A stretch of 64,000 nucleotides of DNA from Phocaeicola faecium (GTDB lineage: Bacteria; Bacteroidota; Bacteroidia; Bacteroidales; Bacteroidaceae): NCBI RefSeq assembly GCF_014837055.1, contig NZ_JACSPQ010000010.1:54967-118966 (forward strand). The letters run 5' to 3'. Both the position numbers and the translations under genes were made by a program. Under the pieces are notes generated by a model. That model was not told the origin of the DNA and did not search any database. It worked only from the letters and a program-made list of their open reading frames with translations. This document shows positions 21,671 to 30,884 of this stretch, one piece after another (the first letter of the stretch is position 1; every line of letters starts with the position of its first letter).

Positions 21671-24600
21671 ATGAAACTAAAGTATTATTCTGTTTTGTCT
21701 CTGTGTCTACTTGGAGGCTTGCTTACTACATCTACTCCCGTATGATGGGCTGCCCGGCAGACCGAGGTAACCATCAGCAGTGCCAGTGTTTTGAATCCGT
21801 CAGCGGTGGAAGTGGTCTTTTCCAATCACCAGCGAATGACTCTTGACTTTTACGGTGAGAATATTTTCCGGATGTTCCAAGATAATATGGGAGGTATTGT
21901 ACGTGACCCACAGGCTTCTCCTGAAGCCCGGATTTTGGTAGACCGTCCCCGAAAAGAGGTAGGAGAATTGTCACTGACGGATAAAGACGGAGTGATTACC
22001 GTTTCTACTGCCAGAATCCAAGTTGAGTTGGATAAACAGACATCTTTGTTTAAGATTACGGATAAAATCCGCCAAAAAGTTGTAGTGGAATCAGTACGTC
22101 CGGTTGACTTTATGGAGAAACAAGTCTGTATGTCACTGAAAGAACATGACAATGAGTATTTTTATGGTGGTGGCGTACAGAACGGACGCTTTTCTCACAA
22201 GGGGAAAAGCATTCGTATCGTTAATACAAACCAGTGGACTGATGGAGGAGTGGCTTCTCCTACTCCTTTTTATTGGTCTACCGAAGGCTATGGCGTAATG
22301 TGGTACACGTTCCGTCCCGGACTTTATGATTTTGGAGCAACCGATAAAGGAGTGGTTAAATTGTCTCATGAAGAAAATTACTTGGATGTCTTCTTCATGG
22401 TAAATGAGGAACCGGTAGCTTTGTTGAATGACTTTTATCAGCTGACCGGCAATCCGGTACTCTTGCCTAAGTTTGGTTTTTATGAGGGACATTTGAATGC
22501 CTATAACCGTGACTATTGGAAAGAAGACGAAAAGGGGATTCTTTTTGAGGATGGAAAGAAGTATAAAGAGAGCCAGAAAGACAACGGCGGAATCAAAGAG
22601 TCACTGAATGGAGAGAAGAATAACTACCAGTTCTCAGCCCGTGCGGTGATTGACCGTTATAACGCAGCCGATATGCCGTTGGGATGGATTCTGCCTAATG
22701 ACGGTTATGGTGCCGGATACGGACAGACCTCTACACTGGATGGTAACATACAGAACTTGAAAGAACTGGGTGACTATGCCCGTGCGAAAGGGGTAGAAAT
22801 CGGATTGTGGACGCAGTCAGACTTACATCCCAAAGAAGGAATTGAACCTTTGCTCCAACGCGATATTGTTAAGGAAGTACGCGATGCAGGTGTGCGTGTG
22901 CTGAAAACCGATGTGGCTTGGGTAGGAGCCGGTTATTCATTCGGGCTGAACGGAGTGGCAGATGTAGGACAGATTATGCCTTATTACGGCAATAATGCAC
23001 GTCCGTTTATCATCTCGCTGGACGGATGGGCAGGTACTCAGCGTTATGCAGGTATATGGTCGGGCGACCAGACCGGAGGAGAATGGGAGTACATTCGCTT
23101 CCATATCCCGACGTATATCGGTTCGGGCTTGTCGGGACAGCCCAATATTTCTTCGGATATGGACGGTATTTTTGGCGGAAAGAACGTTCCGGTCAATGTC
23201 CGCGATTTCCAATGGAAAACTTTTACACCGATGCAACTGAACATGGATGGGTGGGGAGCTAATCCGAAATATCCGCAGGCGTTGGGCGAACCGGCTACTT
23301 CCATCAACCGCTGGTATCTGAAAATGAAATCAGAGTTCATGCCTTATACGTACAGCATAGCCCGTGAAGCAATAGACGGAAAACCGATGATTCGTGCCAT
23401 GTTCCTTGATTATCCGAACGATTACACGCTGGGGACGGCTACCCGCTATCAGTTCCTTTACGGACCTTATGTGTTAGTTGCTCCCATCTATCAGAGTACG
23501 CAGGCAGATAAGGAGGGAAACGATGTGCGTAACGGTATTTATCTGCCCGAAGGTAACTGGATAGATTATTTCACTGGCGACTTGTATCAGGGCGGACGGA
23601 TTCTCAATAATTTTGAAGCTCCTTTATGGAAACTTCCTTTGTTTGTTAAGCAGGGAGCCATCCTGCCAATGACTACAGCTCATAACAATGTCGGCCAGAT
23701 GGATAAACACTTGCGTGTATATGAGCTTTATCCCGGCGGAAATACGGAGTTCACTGAATATGACGACGACGGAGTTTCTGAGGCTTATCGTTCGGGGCAA
23801 TACGCTACTACTCGTATCCGTTCGGTGGTAGAAGGAGCCGATTTGAATGTGTATGTCGAACCGGTTCAAGGTTCTTTTGCTGGAATGGAAACTCATAAAA
23901 GCACTTACTTCCGTATCAATGTAACTGCACAGCCGAAGAAACTGACGGCACGTGTGGGCGGAAAGAAAGTGAAACTTACGCCGGTGGCTTCTTTGGATGA
24001 ATTGCAGCAAGGAACGGATGTATATTATTATGAACCGTCTCCGGAACTGAACCGTTTTGCCACACCGGGCAGTGAACAGGCTCGTCTGCATGTAATCAAG
24101 AATCCGGTAGTGCATGTGAAGTTAGGAGAAACAGATGTAACCCAAAACGACATTCAGCTTGAGATGAAAGGCTATGTGTTTGCACCCGCCGAAAAGTTGT
24201 TGGTAAGTCAAGGTGCGCTGATCACTCCTGAAGCTGAGGTGACGGAGGAGAATACGGGGGCTTATGCGCTGACGCCTTCATGGAAGAAAGTAAACAATGC
24301 CGATTATTATGAAATTGAGTACAAGGGTATGTTGTACAGTACCATCCGCGATACGCAGCTCCTGTTTGAAGATTTGCGTCCGGAAACAACTTGCATGTTT
24401 AAGGTACGTGCCGTAAATGCTTCGGGTGTGTCCGAATGGGCAAGTGTGACGGCTACTACGAAATCAGACCCGCTCGAATTTGCTATCCGTGGCATCAAGG
24501 GAGAAACCAGTTGCCCGAATCAGGGAGGTCAGGGTGTGAACAGGCTATTCAACTTCGATGAGGGAGATTCATGGCATACGAAGTGGAGCGAAGAAGCTGT

Positions 24601-25489
24601 TCCGTTCGACTTGATTATTGACCTGAACAGCGTGAACCAGCTTGATAAATTCCAATACCTGCCTCGTCTGGATGCCGGAAACGATACGTTGGGCAAAGGT
24701 ACGGTATATTACAGTATGGATAAATCAAATTGGCATGAAGCCGGCGCTTTCGACTGGAAGGGTAGTGACGTGAAGACTTTCGTATTCGAAAATCATCCTA
24801 CTGCGCGTTACATTAAGCTGTCTGTTACGGCTGCTACGGGCAAGTATGGTTCAGGTCGTGAACTGTATGTGTTTAAAGTTCCCGGCTCAGAAAGCTACAT
24901 TCCGGGCGATATCAACCAAGACAAATTGGTGGACGAAAACGATTTGACCTCTTATATGAACTATACCGGTTTGCGTAGGGGAGATTCTGATTTTGAAGGT
25001 TACATCAGTATGGGAGACTTGAATGACAACGGTCTGATTGACGCTTACGACATTTCGGCGGTGGCTACCCGTTTGGAGTCGGGAGTCAGCAGCCGTCAAG
25101 TGCCGTTAGTGGCTGGCGAAATCTCGATTACCCCGTCAAAGAAGACGTATAATGAAGGCGAAACCGTGGAAATCCGGGTTTCGGGTAAAGGCATGTGTTC
25201 GGTCAATGCCCTGAGCTTCGCACTGCCTTACGATCCGCAGGCACTGGAATATGTGGAAACAGAGGCAGCCGGCATGAAAGAGATGCGTAATCTGACGAAC
25301 GACCGTCTGCATACCAACGGTACGAAGGCATTGTATCCTACTTTTGTAAACATCGGAGAAAAGCCATATCTGGAAGGAGATGCAGAACTGATGACCATCA
25401 AGTTCAAGGCGAAACGTAAACAAAAGATTGACCTGAAAGTGCTTGACGGTATGCTGGTCGACAAGAATCTGAATACAGTCAAGTTCTGA
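21671..25489 (+). pseudogene. GH31 alpha-glycosidase with DUF5110, discoidin, dockerin-like and cohesin-like domains; stop codon at codon 25
   Basis: From the ATG at 21671 the frame encodes a signal peptide (MKLKYYSVLSLCLLGGLLTTSTPV), then TGA at 21743-21745, then WAARQTEVTISSASVLNPSAVEVVF in the same frame. Without the stop it would be one protein of 1272 residues. It carries a GH31 N-terminal domain, a barrel with nucleophile Asp414 (LKTDVAWVG) and acid/base Asp466 (WSGDQTGGEW), DUF5110 (TEYDDDGVSEAYRSG), a fibronectin-III-like segment, a discoidin domain, paired dockerin-like EF-hand loops (GDINQDKLVDENDL, GDLNDNGLIDAYDI) and a cohesin-like module (ISITPSKKTYNEGETVEI). A restart downstream would give an unexported protein. 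The stop could be a true loss or a sequence error. Confidence 0.85.
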
Positions 25490-25508
25490 TAGCCATCCGG
25501 CGTGATAA

Positions 25509-25559
25509 GAAAATAGCATGTGTGAATAACAGTCCGTTATTGTTCCACATGCTATTTTC
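25509..25559 (+). terminator. Hairpin after the GH31 gene
   Basis: The arms GAAAATAGCATGTG and CACATGCTATTTTC are perfect complements separated by about 23 bases, 20 bases after the GH31 stop. The T tract after it is weak, so it may act as an mRNA end or stabiliser and not as a classic terminator. Confidence 0.6.
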
Positions 25560-25654
25560 GTATAAAAGAAGCTGTCTTTGATAGCCTTTGCCGGCATGAA
25601 GTCCTGAAAACAGTTTCTTCTATGCTGTTGAAATTTGAAAAGTAGCTGTAAAAT

Positions 25655-25685
25655 TTTGTAAAGAGAAAAAGATGTTATATATTTG
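25655..25685 (+). promoter_or_regulatory. Promoter of tRNA-Leu (TTTG-N19-TATATTTG)
   Basis: A -33 TTTG (25655-25658) and a -7 TATATTTG (25678-25685) are separated by exactly 19 bases, which fits the Bacteroidetes primary sigma consensus. The tRNA begins about 32 bases downstream. Confidence 0.8.
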
Positions 25686-25717
25686 CACCCGCAAATGAGA
25701 AACAATAAGTTTCTTTT

Positions 25718-25799
25718 GCGCCTGTGGCGTAATTGGTAGCCGCGCCAGACTTAGGATCTGGTGTCGTGAGACGTGTAGGTTCGAGTCCTATCAGGCGCA
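25718..25799 (+). tRNA. tRNA-Leu (anticodon TAG)
   Basis: The acceptor arms GCGCCTG (25718-25724) and CAGGCGC (25792-25798) pair perfectly. The anticodon stem-loop is CCAGA-CTTAGGA-TCTGG, giving anticodon TAG. A long variable arm (TGTCGTGAGACGTG) marks it as type II, as expected for leucine. The T arm GTAGGTTCGAGTCCTAT is intact. CCA is not encoded. Confidence 0.96.
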
Positions 25800-25803
25800 C
25801 GGT

Positions 25804-25852
25804 AAGAAAAGGATTTGATAAATCGCTGATTTATTGAATCCTTTTTTTATTG
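25804..25852 (+). terminator. Rho-independent terminator after tRNA-Leu
   Basis: The arms AAAGGATTTGATAAATC and GATTTATTGAATCCTTT pair almost fully around GCT and are followed by a run of T (TTTTTTT). Confidence 0.85.
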
Positions 25853-25865
25853 CTTTTACCCGCGA

Positions 25866-25930
25866 AATTCTACCGCTTGCGTTACGTAACGCATCCCAAT
25901 GTTTGCTATAACGCAAGCGGTAGAGTCAGC
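25866..25930. repeat. TTCTACC-family palindromic repeat, copy 3
   Basis: The perfect 16-bp arms TCTACCGCTTGCGTTA (25869-25884) and TAACGCAAGCGGTAGA (25909-25924) enclose a 24-base centre that includes CGTAACGCATCCCAA. The same motifs ACGTAACGC and CGCAAGCGGTAG appear in the copy at 56.4 kb. Confidence 0.85.
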
Positions 25931-26015
25931 CTGCACTACGGCTTGCGTTTTGGCGTCTTGATTGACCCGGATTTTTGCTTGATTGATAGTAACTTTTATA
26001 AAAACCGAAACCGAT

Positions 26016-26510
26016 ATGTCTGTACAAATACGTTTGGCGCGCATGGAGGACCTCGACCGACTGATGGAAATCTTTGACCATGCACGCAGTTTCATGAAAG
26101 CCACCGGAAATCCCAGCCAGTGGATAAACGGCTATCCGCAGCGTGAGATGATAGCCGGCGAAATAGCGGCAAACCATTGTTACGTGTGTTGCAAAGAGGA
26201 AGGGGGAGAGGTGGTAGGTACGTTTGCTTTCGTGCCCAGTCCCGACCCGAACTATGCACGCATCGAGTCGGGCAACTGGCTGAACGATGCCCCCTATTAC
26301 GTTATCCACCGCTTGGCTTCCGACGGCAGTTGCCGGGGAATAGGCAAGGCGTGTATCGAATGGTGTTGGGAGCAATGCCATAGCCTGCGTGCCGATACCC
26401 ACCAAGATAACAAGATTATGCAGAAGCTGTTGGAGAACAACGGCTTTGTCCGTTGCGGAATCATCTATGTGGCCAATGGAACACCCCGCATCGCCTATCA
26501 GCACATATAG
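26016..26510 (+). CDS. GNAT family N-acetyltransferase
   Basis: I place the start at the ATG at 26016 (MSVQIRLARMEDLDRLMEIF). An in-frame TTG 33 bases upstream lacks support. The 164-residue protein has the GNAT fold signals: an N-terminal strand and helix, a middle strand (EVVGTFAFVP), the acetyl-CoA loop in ASDGSCRGIGKACIEW, then RADTHQDNKIMQKLLENNGF and a final strand. GNAT enzymes move an acetyl group from acetyl-CoA to an amine. The acceptor is not predictable. No operon partner is evident; a palindromic repeat precedes it and an unrelated promoter follows. Confidence 0.85.
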   Translation: MSVQIRLARMEDLDRLMEIFDHARSFMKATGNPSQWINGYPQREMIAGEIAANHCYVCCKEEGGEVVGTFAFVPSPDPNYARIESGNWLNDAPYYVIHRLASDGSCRGIGKACIEWCWEQCHSLRADTHQDNKIMQKLLENNGFVRCGIIYVANGTPRIAYQHI

Positions 26511-26583
26511 TCAGCCGGAAGCGGTTGCTCCGTAGGGGCTGATAAAGTCAGAACAGATGTTAAATCTTGTTTTGGATAAATAT

Positions 26584-26596
26584 TTTCTATTGGAAA
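26584..26596. promoter_or_regulatory. Operator-like palindrome O1 upstream of the -33 box
   Basis: The sequence TTTCTATTGGAAA differs by one base from the perfect palindrome at 26636-26648 (TTTCCAATGGAAA). It lies directly upstream of the -33 element of the CoA-disulfide-reductase promoter. The pair brackets the promoter with centres 52 bases apart. Confidence 0.55.
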
Positions 26597-26597
26597 G

Positions 26598-26629
26598 TTT
26601 GTCTGTAAAGAAATAATAGCTTACATTTG
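26598..26629 (+). promoter_or_regulatory. Promoter of the CoA-disulfide-reductase/MarR/queH unit
   Basis: A -33 TTTG (26598-26601) and -7 TACATTTG (26622-26629) are separated by 20 bases, a full match to the Bacteroidetes consensus. Two near-identical palindromes flank it. Confidence 0.8.
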
Positions 26630-26635
26630 CTAATG

Positions 26636-26648
26636 TTTCCAATGGAAA
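26636..26648. promoter_or_regulatory. Operator-like palindrome O2 at the predicted transcription start
   Basis: The sequence TTTCCAATGGAAA is a perfect 13-bp palindrome placed just after the -7 box, where a bound repressor would block transcription. The MarR-family gene in the same unit is a plausible ligand, which would mean autoregulation. Confidence 0.55.
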
Positions 26649-26679
26649 ATAATAGTAACAAGATAAAATCAACAAACCT

Positions 26680-29130
26680 ATGAAGTATGTCATCATTGGC
26701 GGAGTAGCCGGAGGAGCAACCGCAGCCGCCCGCATTCGTCGGAATACCGAGAAAGCAGAAATTGTGTTATTTGAACGAGGCGATTATATATCGTATGCTA
26801 ATTGCGGACTGCCTTATTACATCGGCGGGGTAATTAAGGAGCGCGACCGCCTGTTTGTACAGACCCCGGAGGCTTTCGGGCTTCGGTTTAATATTGACGT
26901 GCGGGTACGTTCGGAAGTCACGGCTATTGATACAAAGAAAAAACAAGTCGCGGTACGTACATCAGACGGAAAGGTTTATACGGAAACTTACGATAAGCTA
27001 TTGTTGTCTCCGGGAGCATCTCCCGTCCGTCCGCCGCTGCCGGGCATCGACAGCAAAGGAATTTTTACCCTGCGTAACGTTGGCGATACCGATAAGATTA
27101 AGCAATACATGCAGCAACATCCGGTAAAGCGTGCCATCATCGTAGGCGGCGGATTCATCGGGCTTGAGATGGCGGAAAACCTGCATCACGCCGGGGCCGA
27201 AGTAGCGATTGTGGAAATGGCGAATCAGGTAATGGGCCCCATCGACTATTCGATGGCTTCGCTCGTACACGGGCATCTGCTGCAAAAGGGAGTCCGTCTT
27301 TATTTGGGTCAGGCGGTAGAACGTTTTGACGAAAACGGTCAGGGCGTCCGTGTGGGACTGAAATCGGGAATCCGGCTCGATGCCGATTTGGTGATACTGT
27401 CTATCGGCGTGCGTGCCGAAACCCGGCTTGCCGTAGAAGCGGGGCTGAAGATAGGCGACATGAAGGGGATTTGGGTCAATGAGTTCCTGCAAACTTCCGA
27501 TGAGTCGGTTTATGCCGTGGGCGATGCCATCGAGTTTCCTCATCCGATTACGGGCAAGCCGTGGCTGAATTTTCTGGCAGGGCCGGCAAACAGGCAGGCG
27601 CGCATCGTGGCAGACAACATCGTGTTCGGCAATCGGGTGAAATACGAAGGAGCCATCGGTACGTCGATTGCCAAAGTGTTCGATATGACCGTTGCGGCTA
27701 CGGGACTTCCGGCAAAGCGTTTGAAACAGATGGATATCCCGTATCTTTCGGCAACCATCCATTCCGGTTCACATGCCGGTTACTATCCTGCTTCGTCGCA
27801 GATGGATATCAAGATAACTTTCTCGCCCACCGACGGCAAACTGTATGGTGCGCAAATCGTGGGGTATGACGGTGTGGATAAGCGTATCGATGAGTATGCG
27901 CTGACCATCAAGCAGAAAGGAACTGTTTACGACCTTATGGCACTGGAACATGCTTATGCTCCGCCCTTCTCGTCGGCGAAAGACCCCGTTGCCGTTTCAG
28001 GCTACGTTGCGGGCAATATCTTGAGTGGGAAAATGACTCCGCTCTATTGGCGTGAGCTGGCGGAAGCCGACTTAACAAAAGCCACTTTGGTAGATGTCCG
28101 TACGGCAGATGAATATGAATTGGGTTCTATTCCCGGTTCGGTAAATATTCCGCTTGATGAACTGAGACCCCGTATGAACGAAATTCCTGCCGATAAGCCC
28201 GTGTTCTTATATTGCGGTGTAGGATTGCGAGGGTATTTGGCATCCAATATCCTGAAAGAAAACGGCTATAAGGATGTAAGAAACCTCATAGGCGGAATCA
28301 AAACTTATCAGGCGGCAGTTACTCCCGTGCCGTTGCCCGACGCATGGGATGAGCCTTGCCGGTCGGACGAGTCAGCCTGTCGTAAAGAACATGACGCCGC
28401 GAAAGTAGTGCGGGTAGATGCTTGCGGAATCCAATGTCCGGGTCCGATAATGAAATTAAAGAAAGAAATGGAAGCGTTGCAGCCGGGCGAGCGGTTGGAA
28501 GTATTGGCTACCGATGCCGGTTTTCCGCGCGATGCCGAGGCTTGGTGCAAAAGCACAGGAAACCGTTTCCTCGCTTCCGACTCATCGGACGGTGCATTCC
28601 GGGTGACGATAGAGAAATCTCCGCTTCGCTGTACGCCTCCGGCAAGTTCATCCTGCGGTGAAGAAGGTAAAACTTTCATCTTGTTTAGCGATGATCTTGA
28701 TAAAACTTTAGCTACTTTTGTGCTGGCTAACGGCGCGGCTGCCACCGGAAAGAAAGTAACCATCTTCTTCACGTTCTGGGGACTGAATGCGATAAAGAAA
28801 GCGATAAAGCCTCAAGTGAAGAAAGACCTTTTCGGTAAAATGTTTGGCTGGATGCTGCCGTCCGACTCCCGCAAGTTAAAGCTGTCGAAGATGAACATGG
28901 GAGGCATCGGAGCAAGGATGATGCGTTACGTGATGCAGCAGAAAGGGATTGACTCGTTGGAGTCACTGCGCAGTCAGGCGATAGAAAACGGTGTGGAGTT
29001 CATAGCCTGCCAGATGTCGATGGACGTAATGGGCATAGACAAGTCGGAACTGTTGGATAACGTGACGATTGGAGGTGTGGCTACCTACATGGAGCGTGCA
29101 GAGCAGTCAAAAGTTAATTTGTTTATATGA
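26680..29130 (+). CDS. CoA-disulfide reductase / rhodanese / TusA / DsrE-like fusion protein
   Basis: The 816-residue cytoplasmic protein joins four sulfur-handling modules. Residues 1-450 are an FAD/NAD(P)H pyridine-nucleotide-disulfide oxidoreductase of CoA-disulfide-reductase type, with IIGGVAGGATAAARIRR and single redox Cys42 in YANCGLPYYIGG. Next is a rhodanese domain with Cys512 in YCGVGLRG. Then a TusA-like domain with CPGP (Cys586). Last is a DsrE/DsrF-like domain with a Cys in FIACQMSMDVMG (Cys777). Such chains are thought to pass persulfide sulfur between carriers and reduce CoA (per)sulfides. All four key cysteines are present. It is the first gene of a unit with a MarR regulator. 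Confidence 0.92.
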   Translation: MKYVIIGGVAGGATAAARIRRNTEKAEIVLFERGDYISYANCGLPYYIGGVIKERDRLFVQTPEAFGLRFNIDVRVRSEVTAIDTKKKQVAVRTSDGKVYTETYDKLLLSPGASPVRPPLPGIDSKGIFTLRNVGDTDKIKQYMQQHPVKRAIIVGGGFIGLEMAENLHHAGAEVAIVEMANQVMGPIDYSMASLVHGHLLQKGVRLYLGQAVERFDENGQGVRVGLKSGIRLDADLVILSIGVRAETRLAVEAGLKIGDMKGIWVNEFLQTSDESVYAVGDAIEFPHPITGKPWLNFLAGPANRQARIVADNIVFGNRVKYEGAIGTSIAKVFDMTVAATGLPAKRLKQMDIPYLSATIHSGSHAGYYPASSQMDIKITFSPTDGKLYGAQIVGYDGVDKRIDEYALTIKQKGTVYDLMALEHAYAPPFSSAKDPVAVSGYVAGNILSGKMTPLYWRELAEADLTKATLVDVRTADEYELGSIPGSVNIPLDELRPRMNEIPADKPVFLYCGVGLRGYLASNILKENGYKDVRNLIGGIKTYQAAVTPVPLPDAWDEPCRSDESACRKEHDAAKVVRVDACGIQCPGPIMKLKKEMEALQPGERLEVLATDAGFPRDAEAWCKSTGNRFLASDSSDGAFRVTIEKSPLRCTPPASSSCGEEGKTFILFSDDLDKTLATFVLANGAAATGKKVTIFFTFWGLNAIKKAIKPQVKKDLFGKMFGWMLPSDSRKLKLSKMNMGGIGARMMRYVMQQKGIDSLESLRSQAIENGVEFIACQMSMDVMGIDKSELLDNVTIGGVATYMERAEQSKVNLFI

Positions 29131-29134
29131 TGAC

Positions 29135-29503
29135 ATGGAGAAAATAAAATGTATATGTGTAATGAGAGAGCTTTTCAAGGCTCTCTCATCGTTAGAGTCA
29201 GAGTTGGAGGCAAAATACGGAGTTTCTCTGAATGAAGCGATGGTATTGTGCAGCATAGGAAAAGAAACGGTAACGGCAGGAACCATTGGCGAACGTACCG
29301 GACTGATGGCTTCCCATACCTCGAAAGTAATCGGTAAAGTGGAAGAAAAAGGACTGCTGGTACGCTCGTTGGGCGAGAAAGACAAACGTCAGATGTATTT
29401 TACATTGACGGAAAAAGGCCATGCCTGTTTGCAGGAAGTAGCCGATAAAGGAGTAGATGTTCCGGAGGTGTTGCTGCCTTTTTTTAATGCTTATAAGGAC
29501 TGA
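29135..29503 (+). CDS. MarR-family transcriptional regulator
   Basis: The start is taken as the ATG at 29135 (MEKIKCICVMRELFKAL), 4 bases after the preceding stop. The frame opens further upstream only inside that gene. The 122-residue protein has the winged-helix pattern of MarR: LNEAMVLCSIG, TAGTIGERTGLMASHTSKVIGKVEEKGLLVRSLGEKDKRQMYFTLTEKGHACLQEV. It has Cys at positions 6, 8 and 28 and one more in the C-terminal half. These could sense oxidants or sulfur species, which is an inference. It probably regulates its own unit through the TTTCCAATGGAAA sites. Confidence 0.85.
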   Translation: MEKIKCICVMRELFKALSSLESELEAKYGVSLNEAMVLCSIGKETVTAGTIGERTGLMASHTSKVIGKVEEKGLLVRSLGEKDKRQMYFTLTEKGHACLQEVADKGVDVPEVLLPFFNAYKD

Positions 29504-30087
29504 TGAAGAAAAAGAAATTTGAATTGGAAGTTCCCGGAGGGGCAGACAAGGTATTGCTTCATACTTGCTGTGCACCCTGTTCATCGGCAATTATTGAATG
29601 TCTGATGCAACACAGGGTGCGTCCCACCATTTACTATTGTAATCCCAACATCTATCCGTTGGAAGAATATAACATACGTAAAGACGAGTGTACGCGCTAT
29701 GCCCGCTCGTTGGGACTGGATATCGTAGATGCCGATTACGATCATGAAGCATGGCTCTGCGGCGTAAAGGGATTGGAAAGCGAGCCAGAAAGGGGAGGAC
29801 GCTGCCTGAAATGTTTTAAGATGCGTCTGCTCGATACGGCGCGTTATGCCCATGAACACGGGTTTGCCGTCATAACAACAACCCTTGCTTCATCGCGCTG
29901 GAAGAGTCTGGAGCAGATAAACGAAGCCGGACGTTACGCCGTGGCTCAGTATCCCGATGTGGTTTGGTGGGAACAAAACTGGCGCAAGGGCGGACTGAGC
30001 GAACGCCGTATTGCCATTATCAAAGCATATAATTTTTATAATCAGCAATACTGCGGGTGCGAGTTCAGTATGCGCAAAGACGAGTAA
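29503..30087 (+). CDS. queH: Epoxyqueuosine reductase QueH
   Basis: The 194-residue protein matches the QueH (DUF208) family, which makes the last step of queuosine synthesis by reducing epoxyqueuosine in tRNA. The family cysteines are in LLHTCCAPCSS (residues about 18-28) and GRCLKCFKMRL, which are expected to hold iron. The start overlaps the MarR stop by one base (TGATG), so it is translated with that gene. Pairing with a sulfur/redox regulator is unexpected for a tRNA-modification enzyme and may only reflect operon packing. Confidence 0.92.
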   Translation: MKKKKFELEVPGGADKVLLHTCCAPCSSAIIECLMQHRVRPTIYYCNPNIYPLEEYNIRKDECTRYARSLGLDIVDADYDHEAWLCGVKGLESEPERGGRCLKCFKMRLLDTARYAHEHGFAVITTTLASSRWKSLEQINEAGRYAVAQYPDVVWWEQNWRKGGLSERRIAIIKAYNFYNQQYCGCEFSMRKDE

Positions 30088-30088
30088 A

Positions 30089-30745
30089 CTATTTGTTCGG
30101 ATTGGCTTCGATGGGCATCGTGTTGTCTTTGTATGCCGAGAAGCCTTTCACTTTAACCCGCTCTTTTTTCTCTTCTTCACCGATGGCAGCCGAACCCAGT
30201 TGGTTCATGTTGTCTTTGATGGCGTTATGCGTGTCGAAGAAATAATCCAGTAACATCTTCATGTGCTCCTCCAGTTCCCCCTCGTTGGGCGAAAAGAACG
30301 TATGGCAGCGCGAGTGTAGTCCGATGGTTTTCCCGTCTTCGTCCGACATGAATACGGTGGTAACCAATGAGTTTACATTAACCAGATTAATGATTTCCTT
30401 CAGGTAGGGCAGGGCTTCGTTATCGGCATTGATAGAACCCCACCACGGATTCCATATCATGATAAAGCGGTTTTCTTCTTCAGCCGCTATATAAAAATCA
30501 TCTCCCTGATACTTAAACGTAATATGGCCTTCGGCGTTGATGTCAGGCTGGCATCCTATCTTTTTCAACACGCTGATAACCAAATCGCGCGTTGTAATGT
30601 CGTCCAGTTCGTCTTTTGTCATTCGCTCGATGTGCTCAAGCCGCTTTTGCCGTTCGCGCAGGAAGCGCATGGCAAATAAAATAACAGGCCACAAAGCCAA
30701 TGCAATGACGGCGATTAAAAGGGTAATGTCACTGATGTTTGTCAT
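30089..30745 (-). CDS. Hypothetical protein with one N-terminal membrane helix
   Basis: The 218-residue protein has one membrane segment (ITLLIAVIALALWPVILFAMRF), a basic stretch (RERQKRLEHIERM) and a soluble domain with alternating strands and helices (HITFKYQGDDFYIAAEEENRFIMIWNPWW, NVNSLVTTVFMSDEDGKTIGLHSR). The soluble part recalls YbjN or type III chaperone-like folds, which bind other proteins, but I cannot name a family. It runs convergently toward queH, with the two stops one base apart. A -7-like element is not obvious. Confidence 0.75.
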   Translation of the reverse strand: MTNISDITLLIAVIALALWPVILFAMRFLRERQKRLEHIERMTKDELDDITTRDLVISVLKKIGCQPDINAEGHITFKYQGDDFYIAAEEENRFIMIWNPWWGSINADNEALPYLKEIINLVNVNSLVTTVFMSDEDGKTIGLHSRCHTFFSPNEGELEEHMKMLLDYFFDTHNAIKDNMNQLGSAAIGEEEKKERVKVKGFSAYKDNTMPIEANPNK

Positions 30746-30884
30746 AATACAGATACTTCTTATTGCCTTAAAGATAAGAAATAAATCAGTACGAATAACG
30801 TCTGTTATATTTTTTTATACAAAGTAGATGCATGAAATGTGAAATAGGTTTGTTTATAAAGTGTAACATCAAAAAAACAGACTT

